NCBI GenBank assembly: GCA_003516765.1
Contig: DPCD01000162.1
Span: forward strand, 1 to 20,503
Length of the DNA: 20,503 bases
From: Clostridiales bacterium
GTDB lineage: Bacteria > Bacillota > Clostridia > Oscillospirales > Oscillospiraceae
Reading direction: 5' to 3'
A program made the position numbers and the translations under genes. The notes below the pieces were generated by a model. That model had not been told where the DNA came from. It made no database searches and saw only the letters and a list, made by a program, of their open reading frames with translations. Within the stretch, counting starts at the first letter, position 1, and each line of letters starts with the position of its first letter. Positions 8,123-13,853 of this stretch are shown piece after piece.

Positions 8123-8158
8123 AGCCGCCGTACAGTAAATCTGTACGGTGGCTTTCTG
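8123..8158 (+). terminator. Long hairpin after the LuxR-type gene, probable terminator
   Basis: A 13-bp stem with one G-U pair (8123-8135 with 8141-8153) and TAAAT loop, followed by a short, imperfect T-run. Because the T-run is weak it could be leaky, or it could be an operator or mRNA-stability structure ahead of the next gene. Confidence 0.55.
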
Positions 8159-8191
8159 CCATCAGACCGGAAAAGGAGGGACACGAAGAAG

Positions 8192-8440
8192 ATGTATCGG
8201 AAGTACATACAGGCTGTCGAGCCGCTGGACGACCATATTTTGCTGATCGATTTTACCTCCGGCAGCCGCCTGCTGCTGGACATGAAGCCGTATCTGGATT
8301 CCATCCGCTTCCGTTCGCTCGTGCGTCCGGAGGTCTGGAGCAGTGCAGAAACCAACGGCGTCTTTGTCCGCTTCGGGTCCGTAGAGCTGAGCCACGACGA
8401 GCTGATGGCGATGGCTGAGCAGGGACCGCGCGCATTCTGA
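8192..8440 (+). CDS. DUF2442 domain-containing protein
   Basis: A small cytoplasmic protein of 82 residues. Its pattern (LLIDFTSGSRLLLDMKPYL near 18-36, then a segment ending in VRFGSVELSHDEL) fits the DUF2442 family. Members are often found beside DUF4160 or toxin-antitoxin-like genes, but the function is unknown. No DUF4160 partner is present here. The ATG at 8192 follows AAGGAGGG (8173-8180) with a spacing of about 11 nt, slightly long. No promoter is evident between the upstream hairpin and the start, so it may be expressed by read-through from the regulator gene. Confidence 0.7.
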   Translation: MYRKYIQAVEPLDDHILLIDFTSGSRLLLDMKPYLDSIRFRSLVRPEVWSSAETNGVFVRFGSVELSHDELMAMAEQGPRAF

Positions 8441-8463
8441 CGGTTCGGGGGGAACCGCGGGCG

Positions 8464-8557
8464 GGCAGCTGCTGCCCATGATATCGCAAGCGCGCCATCC
8501 GGAGCGGACAAAGACGAGCCGCACATTGTAAAGAAACGATCCTGCCCGCGCGGGCAG
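8464..8557 (+). promoter_or_regulatory. Leader with two mutually pairable GGGCAG/CTGCCC palindromes ahead of the DUF3137 gene
   Basis: An inverted repeat at 8464-8478 (GGGCAG...CTGCCC) and a perfect 16-bp palindrome at 8542-8557, which directly touches the ribosome site of the next gene (AGGAGG at 8561-8566). The arms can also pair across the two elements, so alternative folds are possible. A regulatory role is inference. Confidence 0.35.
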
Positions 8558-8570
8558 AAAAGGAGGAACC

Positions 8571-9413
8571 ATGAAAAAGCTTTGGGGCTTTGTGAATCTT
8601 GTAGGCCTGCTCATCGCTGCTGCCGGATTTATTACCCATTCGGCGGTCCTGATCGTGCTGGGCATCGCCGTCTGCCTGCTCGGCGAGTGGCAGAAAAGCC
8701 GCGTATCAAGGGCGCAGCGTGAGCAGGCGCAGACCGGCGCCATCCGTCCGGCGCTTGCCGATGTCTTTGACAGCGCAGACTACCAGCCGGACGAGCGTCT
8801 GAGCGGGCTGGATATCGATCCCATGCAGCTGCTTCTGCATCAGGACTATCACTATGTCGACGGCTGTGACAAAATTACGGCGACCTATCACGGCGTTTCT
8901 GTTCTGCTCGGAAATGTCCGGCTGATGGATACCGACGTCTTCCGCGACGAAGAGAGCGGCATGGAGCGCAAGACGGAAAAAGAAGTCTGGCAGGGCTTGA
9001 TGCTGACGTGCAAGGTCGGACACAGCTTCCCCATTGGATTTGCCATCGCGCCGCGCGGCAAGATCGACGGTCTGCTGCGCTATGCCGACGTCAAAACAGG
9101 AAACGAAACCTTCGACAAGCGCTTCACAGTCAAAACCGACAACGGCGATGCCGCGTTACTCACGCTCACGCCCCGCATGCAGGAGAAAATCCTTGCCGCC
9201 GCAAGCGTCAGCCCTGGACCGCTGTTCGTCACCTTCTGCCAGGACGGCAGAGTTTCTGCTGCCGTGCGCACCACCGGAAGAAACTTCTTCGTGCCGGAAA
9301 AGGCAAGCGCCGAGGGCGCCCGCGCGCGTCTGACGGAAAATCTTCGAAAGATTCTTGCCATCGTCGACGAGGCAAGCCCCATCGCTGGCGCGCCTGCGCA
9401 GGAGGGAACGTGA
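8571..9413 (+). CDS. DUF3137 domain-containing membrane-anchored protein
   Basis: Protein of unknown function, 280 residues. Two closely spaced N-terminal membrane segments (about 7-23 and 25-39) are followed by a soluble domain. The domain contains the family-like order TATYHGVSVLLGNVRLMD (about 103-120), WQGLMLTC, a FDKRFTVKTDN segment and LTPRMQEKIL. This fits DUF3137, in which the pattern is a short membrane hairpin plus a beta-rich domain. The ATG at 8571 follows AGGAGG at 8561-8566. Its stop is one base from the start of the next small gene, so the two are translationally coupled. A palindrome abuts its ribosome site. The family call rests on remembered motif order and should be checked. 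Confidence 0.65.
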   Translation: MKKLWGFVNLVGLLIAAAGFITHSAVLIVLGIAVCLLGEWQKSRVSRAQREQAQTGAIRPALADVFDSADYQPDERLSGLDIDPMQLLLHQDYHYVDGCDKITATYHGVSVLLGNVRLMDTDVFRDEESGMERKTEKEVWQGLMLTCKVGHSFPIGFAIAPRGKIDGLLRYADVKTGNETFDKRFTVKTDNGDAALLTLTPRMQEKILAAASVSPGPLFVTFCQDGRVSAAVRTTGRNFFVPEKASAEGARARLTENLRKILAIVDEASPIAGAPAQEGT

Positions 9414-9414
9414 T

Positions 9415-9603
9415 ATGCCGCTCTGGCTTGCCTGTGTGCTTTTGCTTGCGGACCTCATCGCGCTTGTTTACTTCCGCAGACAGCTGCGGGAGAAAAAGAC
9501 GATGCGCGTGATTGCCACGTGTGTGTGCAGTGTTCTTGCTGCGCTGCTGCTGCTCTACCTCGCGCTTGCTGCAATGCTCCTGTTCGCCGCCTCTCAGAAC
9601 TGA
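9415..9603 (+). CDS. Small two-helix membrane protein, coupled to the DUF3137 gene
   Basis: A 62-residue product with two hydrophobic segments (about 3-20 and 32-58) separated by a basic loop (RRQLREKK), so both ends probably face outward with the loop in the cytoplasm. The start at 9415 is supported by GGAGGG at 9401-9406 and by its position one base after the stop of the upstream gene. I do not recognise a family. The coupling suggests it works with the DUF3137 protein, perhaps as a membrane partner, but this is inference. A strong terminator follows. Confidence 0.65.
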   Translation: MPLWLACVLLLADLIALVYFRRQLREKKTMRVIATCVCSVLAALLLLYLALAAMLLFAASQN

Positions 9604-9613
9604 AAAATCAATC

Positions 9614-9650
9614 GCCCGCCTGTTACAAAGCATAACAGGCGGGCAATTTT
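9614..9650. terminator. Strong hairpin terminator between convergent DUF3137 operon and spoVT
   Basis: A 12-bp perfect stem (9614-9625 with 9633-9644) with a 7-nt loop and AATTTT behind it on the plus strand. On the minus strand the stem is followed by GATTGATTTTTC, so it may also serve spoVT. Confidence 0.8.
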
Positions 9651-9681
9651 GTCCGTCAACAGGCGTGCGTCTTTTGATGAA

Positions 9682-10224
9682 TCAGCTTTCCATCTGCCGT
9701 CCTAAAAAGCCGGCGACGGTCTGCACGAGCTTCTGCTCGGCTTCTCCGAGCGGCTCGTCCTGCTCTTCGAGAAGAAGCATCACGCAGCCCATCAGATCAC
9801 CCTCAGACAGAATCGGTGCGCTTACGCCGAGATAATACCGCTCCGAGCTGTCTGTCGGATGCAGCTTTGCCTGCCCCGGCTGATAGCGGTAAAATTTCCG
9901 CGATTCCATCAGCTGCTCGAGCTCCTGCGAGCAGTGCTTGTCCATCAGCTCGCGCCGCTGCACACCATAGGCGGCAATCATCGCGTCGCGGTCGCAGACG
10001 GCAGCGATATGCCCGGTGTTTTTCCCAATCGACTCGCAGATCTGACCCGCGAAATCCGTCAGGTCTCCCATCGGGGAATACTTCTTGAAAATGACCTCTC
10101 CGTCCTTCTCCGTATAAATCTCCAACGGGTCGCCCTCGCGGATGCGAAGGGTGCGGCGGATCTCCTTCGGAATGACCACACGCCCGAGGTCGTCAATGCG
10201 GCGAACAATGCCAGTTGCTTTCAT
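9682..10224 (-). CDS. spoVT: Stage V sporulation protein T
   Basis: A transition/sporulation regulator. In Bacillus SpoVT acts in the forespore under sigma G to adjust late sporulation genes. It has 180 residues, the usual length. The N-terminal AbrB/MazE swapped-hairpin DNA-binding domain (1-50) includes ATGIVRRIDDLGRVVIPKEI and REGDPLEIY. The rest (about 56-178) is the GAF-like domain that separates SpoVT from AbrB. The start at 10224 follows GGGAG with eight bases of spacing. The upstream region contains a possible sigma-G-type promoter and an inverted repeat that includes the ribosome site. Its presence indicates an endospore-forming lineage. Confidence 0.93.
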   Translation of the reverse strand: MKATGIVRRIDDLGRVVIPKEIRRTLRIREGDPLEIYTEKDGEVIFKKYSPMGDLTDFAGQICESIGKNTGHIAAVCDRDAMIAAYGVQRRELMDKHCSQELEQLMESRKFYRYQPGQAKLHPTDSSERYYLGVSAPILSEGDLMGCVMLLLEEQDEPLGEAEQKLVQTVAGFLGRQMES

Positions 10225-10260
10225 ATCGAAATCTCCCTTGTCTGTTAAATACTACAAAGC

Positions 10261-10289
10261 TATTGTTTGCCGCAGACGGGAGATTATGC
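10261..10289 (-). promoter_or_regulatory. Possible forespore-type (sigma F/G-like) promoter for spoVT
   Basis: On the minus strand: -35-like GCATA (complement of 10285-10289), 17-nt spacer, -10-like AACAATA (complement of 10261-10267). The match to the sigma-G pattern is partial. I saw no better sigma-A promoter. It is reported because spoVT is sigma-G controlled in Bacillus. Confidence 0.3.
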
Positions 10290-10345
10290 AGAAGATTGTA
10301 CAAGAGACCGGCGCGTGCGGTGGATGTGAGAAAAGGGCAAAGAAT

Positions 10346-10381
10346 GCAAAAACAGGCGCAGTCTCGACAGACTGGCGCCTG
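10346..10381 (-). terminator. Rho-independent terminator of the DMT transporter gene
   Basis: A 12-bp stem with one bulge (10353-10364 with 10369-10381) and a 4-nt loop. Read on the minus strand it is followed by TTTTTG, about 45 nt beyond the transporter stop codon. Confidence 0.75.
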
Positions 10382-10424
10382 CTTTACAATTTGCAGCAAA
10401 CCGCCGCAGGTGCAGCGCAGAGGA

Positions 10425-11321
10425 TTATGATCTGGCGGAGGTCTGCTTTTCGCTGCGGGGACGCTGCGCCGCCACGGCTGCAACAATCAACACGATGCCG
10501 GCTGCCTTCCGGATGTCAAACGCCTCCTGATATAGAAAAATTCCGAGCAGCGCCGCAACAACCGGCTCCAGCATTGACATGACTGCCGCAGTTCCGGCTT
10601 CGATCTGAGAAAGACCGATGGCGTAAAACAGATACGGAAACAGGCAGCACAGGCTTCCGATGCCGAGCGAAAGCAGAAGTACGGAGGGTTGGGCAAAAAG
10701 CGCGAGAGCTTTGCCGTCAAATCCGGCAAGCGGAATTGCTGCCGCGGCAGCGAATAAAAATGTGTAAACGGTCACGGTCCGGCTGCTGTATTTTTTCAAG
10801 GCGAGTTTGCTGAAGACTGTGTATAGCGCATATCCAACCCCGGAGCCGAGACCAAAGACGATGCCCCGGACCGACAGACGGGTTTCTGCGCCGACACCGG
10901 TGACCAGCACACACCCGAGGAACGTTGCCGCAACTGCAATTCCTTTTCGAAGCGTCAGCCGCTCCCGGAATACCCACACGGACAGCACGTTTACAATGGC
11001 GGGCGCCGTGTAGAGCAGAATTGCTGCGACGCCGAGAGAAGACGCCTCAATGGCATTGAAATAGCACCAGTTGAACAGCGCAAAGCTGCATACGCCGGTC
11101 AGCACGAACAGATAGCAATCGCGCAGCCGGACGCAAAGACTGCTGCGGTCTGCGGCCAGCAGAAACAGCGTGTCCGCAATCGCCGGGACCGCAATACGGA
11201 TGGCGACAATCTGCATCGCGGAAAAGCCGGCGGCGCTCAGTCTGCGGACAAAGATTCCGACGACGCCCCACAGAGCAGCTGCGAGAAGAATGAAGAAACA
11301 CGCGCGTCTTTTAGCACCCAT
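10425..11321 (-). CDS. EamA/DMT superfamily (drug/metabolite) transporter
   Basis: Predicted inner-membrane exporter or permease of the 10-TMS drug/metabolite transporter superfamily. The 298-residue product starts at the ATG complementary to 11319-11321, just before GAKRRACFFILLAAALWG, a typical first helix. An in-frame upstream ATG would add 30 residues of hydrophilic sequence that overlaps the neighbouring gene and is unlikely. Two EamA repeats are visible: the first ends with the ASSLGVAAILLYTAPAIVNVLSV segment, the second with AGTAAVMSMLEPVVAALLG. The basic C-terminus (RPRSEKQTSARS) is cytoplasmic. It lies 38 nt downstream of the amidohydrolase pseudogene on the same strand, so it was probably once co-transcribed with it. 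No separate promoter is visible, so its present expression is uncertain. The substrate is unknown. Confidence 0.88.
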   Translation of the reverse strand: MGAKRRACFFILLAAALWGVVGIFVRRLSAAGFSAMQIVAIRIAVPAIADTLFLLAADRSSLCVRLRDCYLFVLTGVCSFALFNWCYFNAIEASSLGVAAILLYTAPAIVNVLSVWVFRERLTLRKGIAVAATFLGCVLVTGVGAETRLSVRGIVFGLGSGVGYALYTVFSKLALKKYSSRTVTVYTFLFAAAAAIPLAGFDGKALALFAQPSVLLLSLGIGSLCCLFPYLFYAIGLSQIEAGTAAVMSMLEPVVAALLGIFLYQEAFDIRKAAGIVLIVAAVAAQRPRSEKQTSARS

Positions 11322-11359
11322 GATTGATGTCCTGCCTTTTTGATCCGACACGGCTGGGA

Positions 11360-12005
11360 TCAATAATACCCTTCCGTTGTCCATTTTGCCAGCGGCAGAT
11401 CCTTGGACCATGGCACCTGCGCCAGCGCCTGCGCGATACGCTTTGCTGCCGCATTTGCCTCGCGGACCACACGGCTTTCATCGTCTGTGAGAAGCTTGTG
11501 ATCCTCGACCACAATGCGCCCGTCGACCATGACCATGTCAACCTCATGACCGCGTGCGGAGTATACCAGATTCGGAATCAGATTCCGAATCGGCGCGTCG
11601 TAGATTGGATTCAGATGCGGATAGGAAAGGTCAATGGTAATCAGGTCTGCCCGTATTCCTGCGTGAGGACAAACGATTTGGGAAGCTCGTCGGACGGCAG
11701 CCGTTGCGCAGATTTGTCTGGAAGTTTTCCTCCTCCGTCTGGGACAGGTGCGTGAAGATTCCAACGCCGAAGTGATCTGCCTGCGCCTTGATTTCCCTGA
11801 GAATTTCCGCCGAGCAGTACTCCGTCGAATGCGGACCGAAGCGGCAGGTGATGCGCCTGCCGTGGCTCTGGTGGCAGGTCTCCACGAGCCGGATGTTGTT
11901 GGTGAGCTTTTCATTGCCCACGCTGCTGTCCAGCGGAATCAGCTGCCCCAGCTCCACCTGCATGATGTCGCGCGGAAGCTCGTTGATCATGCCGCTGACG
12001 CACGC
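11360..12005 (-). pseudogene. Broken amidohydrolase (5-methylthioadenosine/S-adenosylhomocysteine deaminase-like)
   Basis: Remnant of a metal-dependent amidohydrolase of the MtaD/atrazine-hydrolase class, in two frames. One frame (about 11720-12005) encodes MQVELGQLIPLD and FGPHSTEYCSAEILREIKAQ, then FGVGIFTHLSQTEEEN. A second frame (11360 to about 11650) encodes the C-terminus: GIRADLITIDLSYPHLNPIY, VYSARGHEVDMVMVDGRIVV. The N-terminal region with the HxH metal ligands is missing. So are about 100 residues that normally lie between the two pieces, including the later histidine and the GTDG aspartate. An in-frame stop lies just upstream of the first piece. It cannot be an active enzyme as read. 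The 5' end abuts the start of the L7/L12-like gene on the other strand. Sequencing or assembly error could explain a simple frameshift, but not the missing parts. Confidence 0.8.
11569..11591. repeat. Perfect 11-bp inverted repeat with 1-nt centre inside the pseudogene
   Basis: GATTCGGAATC at 11569-11579, A, then GATTCCGAATC at 11581-11591. It encodes part of the conserved NLVY region, so it may simply be a coding coincidence. Confidence 0.6.
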
Positions 12006-12729
12006 GCGCGCGCCGAACTACGACCGTCCGAAGCCGAAGCTTTTTGACCTTCAGGCATATGTCGGTCAGCTGCAGAAGCAAGCCGCGCCGGAATTTTTCG
12101 GCAGCCGGGAGGATCTGCCGCCCTTCCTTCACGGCAGTGTCCACAGACCGCCGAAGGATATGGACGAGTATATCCGCCGCCTGGATGAAAAAATCGCCGA
12201 GCTGGAAGCCGCAGAAGCTGCCGAGCGCGAGGCGCAGCAGAAGCCCTGGTCGTTCGAGCTGACCGGCTATCACAAGAGCAAAGCCGAGCTGGCGCAAGCC
12301 ATCCGCCGCGAGGCGGGCACGATGGTCAAAAAGGCGCGGGAAATCCTGCAGAGTCTGCCGCACACCTTCCGCTTCGAAAGCCGCGAGGAAATGCGCAGCG
12401 CCATGCAGAAGCTCCTGGAAGCGGGCGGCGAGATTGCGCCTCTGACCGGCGAGGCAGATGAAGACGAACCGGAGCCGCTTCCCGCCGGGCTGGAGGCGCC
12501 GGAGCTTTACAGTGTGGTGCTGGTCGAGGTTCCGCTGCAGCGCCGGGTCGAGGTATCGCAGATTCTGCAGAGCATGATGCAGCTGCCCCTGCCGCAGGCG
12601 CGGAAGCTTCTTGACAAGCTGCCGTATCCGCTGGATTTCGGCAGCGAGAAGGAAGCGGCGCAAAAAGCCGCGCAGGCGCTTCAAAATGCCGGTGCGGTAA
12701 TCTTTACGCTCGGCTTTGAGCCGGACTGA
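11989..12729 (+). CDS. Protein with two tandem ribosomal L7/L12 C-terminal-like domains, possibly 5'-truncated
   Basis: The open frame supports a 246-residue product from the ATG at 11989. Order: basic/proline-rich start (RAPNYDRPKPKLFDL), a short helical segment, a charged coiled coil (about 57-85), L7/L12-like domain 1 (88-152, ending LLEAGGEIAPL), an acidic linker (EADEDEPEPLP), and L7/L12-like domain 2 (173-243). Domain 2 carries VVLVEVPLQRRVEVSQIL, then LPLPQARKLLDKLP and ALQNAGAVIFTLGF. Both domains follow the beta-alpha-alpha-beta-alpha-beta pattern of the L7/L12 tail, but this is not a ribosomal protein. There is no good ribosome site before 11989, and the first residues lie on the junction with the broken amidohydrolase. 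The native start may therefore be lost. A strong terminator follows. The function is unknown; a protein-interaction role is inferred. Confidence 0.6.
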   Translation: MPLTHARAPNYDRPKPKLFDLQAYVGQLQKQAAPEFFGSREDLPPFLHGSVHRPPKDMDEYIRRLDEKIAELEAAEAAEREAQQKPWSFELTGYHKSKAELAQAIRREAGTMVKKAREILQSLPHTFRFESREEMRSAMQKLLEAGGEIAPLTGEADEDEPEPLPAGLEAPELYSVVLVEVPLQRRVEVSQILQSMMQLPLPQARKLLDKLPYPLDFGSEKEAAQKAAQALQNAGAVIFTLGFEPD

Positions 12730-12736
12730 CCCATAC

Positions 12737-12782
12737 AAAAAGCTGCCCGCCGGAATGCTCCAACGGGCAGCTTTTTCTGTTT
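12737..12782. terminator. Bidirectional terminator between the L7/L12-like gene and the Lar-like gene
   Basis: A 13-bp perfect stem (12737-12749 with 12764-12776) with A and T tracts inside the stem ends and TCTGTTTTTT behind it on the plus strand. On the minus strand the stem ends in TTTTT, so it can serve both convergent genes. Confidence 0.85.
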
Positions 12783-12783
12783 T

Positions 12784-13005
12784 TTATTCGCCGGGGTGAC
12801 TGGAAACGACCTTGCCGATGTTCCAGACAAACGCGGCGCGCTTTGCGGCGTCCAGCCGCTCTTCGGGGCTGTGGTAGTCGACCTGCGCCGTGTGTGCGCC
12901 GCAGTCGCAGCACGTCACGTAAACGCACCAGCCGCCCTCGTCTTCGATCACGCCGTCGCCCCCGCAGTGCGGGCACGCCTGCAGCTCAATATCCTTTACT
13001 TCCAT
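12784..13005 (-). CDS. Lar-like restriction-alleviation family zinc-ribbon protein
   Basis: A small protein of 73 residues with a single zinc ribbon: CPHC at 11-14 and a second pair among C32, C33 and C35 (TCCDCGA). It is followed by the helical EERLDAAKRAAFVWN segment ending at W61-N62. This CPHCGG...W...C..CGA...A...WN layout matches the Lar family (first described as the Rac prophage protein that modulates type I restriction). Members in Firmicutes chromosomes are mostly uncharacterised, and the restriction role should not be assumed here. The start at 13005 follows AGGAGA. It has its own promoter, a GC palindrome in the leader and a shared terminator. No phage or restriction gene is nearby. 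Confidence 0.75.
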   Translation of the reverse strand: MEVKDIELQACPHCGGDGVIEDEGGWCVYVTCCDCGAHTAQVDYHSPEERLDAAKRAAFVWNIGKVVSSHPGE

Positions 13006-13028
13006 CTTGTTTCTCCTAACTCCGCCGC

Positions 13029-13040
13029 GCCGCGCGCGGC
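13029..13040. repeat. 12-bp perfect GC palindrome in the leader of the Lar-like gene
   Basis: GCCGCGCGCGGC lies just downstream of the predicted start of transcription and before the ribosome site. It could be an operator or a leader hairpin, or it may reflect local GC-rich composition. Confidence 0.4.
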
Positions 13041-13051
13041 TGTTTTACCTG

Positions 13052-13080
13052 ATTCTACCGCAAAGAGACCGGCAAATCAA
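13052..13080 (-). promoter_or_regulatory. Predicted sigma-A promoter for the Lar-like gene
   Basis: On the minus strand: -35 TTGATT (complement of 13075-13080), 17-nt spacer, -10 TAGAAT (complement of 13052-13057). The -35 begins immediately after the stop codon of the upstream DUF2284 gene. Confidence 0.6.
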
Positions 13081-13081
13081 C

Positions 13082-13558
13082 CTAAAAAAGAATGAGCGAG
13101 AAATAGCGGGTTTTCCCGTCGTTTTCCCAGCACTTCATGCCGACAAAGTCTGCCATCTTCTGCGCATTCACGCAGTAAGCCGACATGCACGACGCCGTCT
13201 TCCAGGGACCGGCACCCATCATGAGCGTGTCGGTTACGCCGCTTTCGTGCATGCGCGCAAGAAGCTGCTCGGTCAGCTCGTTCTGGTGCCGCTTTGCTGC
13301 TTTCTGCTCCTGTTTGTCCATGGGGTCTTTTGGCGTATGCTCGATCATGAGAACGAGCGCCGTTTCGTGCTGCCGGACGCGCGCCGTCATTTCCTCCACT
13401 GTGCCGCTTGCGGGCGGACATGCAGGCAGGACGTTATAGTTACCGCACAGGTTTTCCTCGCAGAACATGCGGTATTCCGGCACGATCACCAGCTCGGATA
13501 CCGGCATCAGCGCCGCCTGTGTAAAGCCGAGCGCCTTCGCTTCTTTGACGTAATCCAT
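13082..13558 (-). CDS. DUF2284 family predicted metal-binding protein
   Basis: A soluble protein of 158 residues rich in conserved cysteines (33, 38, 47, 124, 129, 143). The first three form the RxxC....C..Y......CPP pattern (MFCEENLCGNYNVLPACPP), typical of DUF2284 proteins annotated as metal-binding, possibly iron-sulfur. The later CMSAYC pair probably completes the site. The substrate and reaction are unknown. The start at 13558 follows GGGAGG. Longer in-frame starts upstream run through the MITE-like element and the terminator of the next gene and are rejected. The promoter lies about 200 nt upstream and the leader between is occupied by a long palindrome, so its translation or mRNA stability may be affected. 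No terminator is visible before the Lar-like gene. Confidence 0.75.
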   Translation of the reverse strand: MDYVKEAKALGFTQAALMPVSELVIVPEYRMFCEENLCGNYNVLPACPPASGTVEEMTARVRQHETALVLMIEHTPKDPMDKQEQKAAKRHQNELTEQLLARMHESGVTDTLMMGAGPWKTASCMSAYCVNAQKMADFVGMKCWENDGKTRYFSLILF

Positions 13559-13578
13559 AAAAACGCCTCCCGACATTT

Positions 13579-13745
13579 TGAGGCAGCACCGCACAATTGC
13601 GTCTGCGGACTTCGGAGGATCTTTTGCCCCAATCTTGCAGTTCGAAACACTTGAAATCCACAAAGGATTCCTGCGTGTTTCAAACTTTATCTTGGAACAA
13701 AATCTCTCGCCGAAGTCTCTTGCCGAATTGCGCGGTGTTGCCTTA
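13579..13745. mobile_element. MITE-like imperfect palindrome (non-coding insertion) in the DUF2284 leader
   Basis: The ends are inverted repeats: AGGCAGCACCGCACAATT at 13581-13598 and AATTGCGCGGTGTTGCCT at 13726-13743, differing at two positions. Matching continues inward: GACTTCGG at 13608-13615 with CCGAAGTC at 13710-13717, then GAAACAC with GTGTTTC, closing around a short centre near 13665. The whole 165-bp piece can thus fold on itself. There is no reading frame of note inside. This is the layout of a miniature inverted-repeat element. I see no convincing target-site duplication, so the family is left open. Confidence 0.7.
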
Positions 13746-13760
13746 GATTTCTGCTTCCTT

Positions 13761-13789
13761 ATTTTAGACCAGTTTGCGTGCAATATCAA
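13761..13789 (-). promoter_or_regulatory. Predicted sigma-A promoter for the DUF2284 gene
   Basis: On the minus strand: -35 TTGATA (complement of 13784-13789), 17-nt spacer, -10 TAAAAT (complement of 13761-13766). Transcription would start near 13753, so the MITE-like element falls wholly inside the 5' untranslated region. Confidence 0.65.
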
Positions 13790-13795
13790 GCAAAA

Positions 13796-13829
13796 ACGAA
13801 AAAAAGCGGTCCGGAAAATCCGGACCGCT
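13796..13829 (-). terminator. Rho-independent terminator of the phosphofructokinase gene
   Basis: An 11-bp perfect stem (13803-13813 with 13819-13829) and 5-nt loop. On the minus strand it is followed by a run of seven T. It lies about 25 nt past the stop codon. Confidence 0.88.
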
Positions 13830-13853
13830 TCCAAAAAGCAGAAACCTGAGAGC

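Noticed and set aside
8441..8570. Known riboswitch ahead of the DUF3137 gene
   Set aside because: Palindromes are present, but no conserved core of a familiar riboswitch class could be recognised.
11788..11988. N-terminal extension of the L7/L12-like protein
   Set aside because: The frame is open, but this stretch is antisense to the conserved part of the amidohydrolase remnant and has no domain pattern.
13574..13750. Target-site duplication flanking the MITE-like element
   Set aside because: The flanks (TTTTGA and TTAGAT) share no convincing direct repeat, so the insertion footprint could not be defined.
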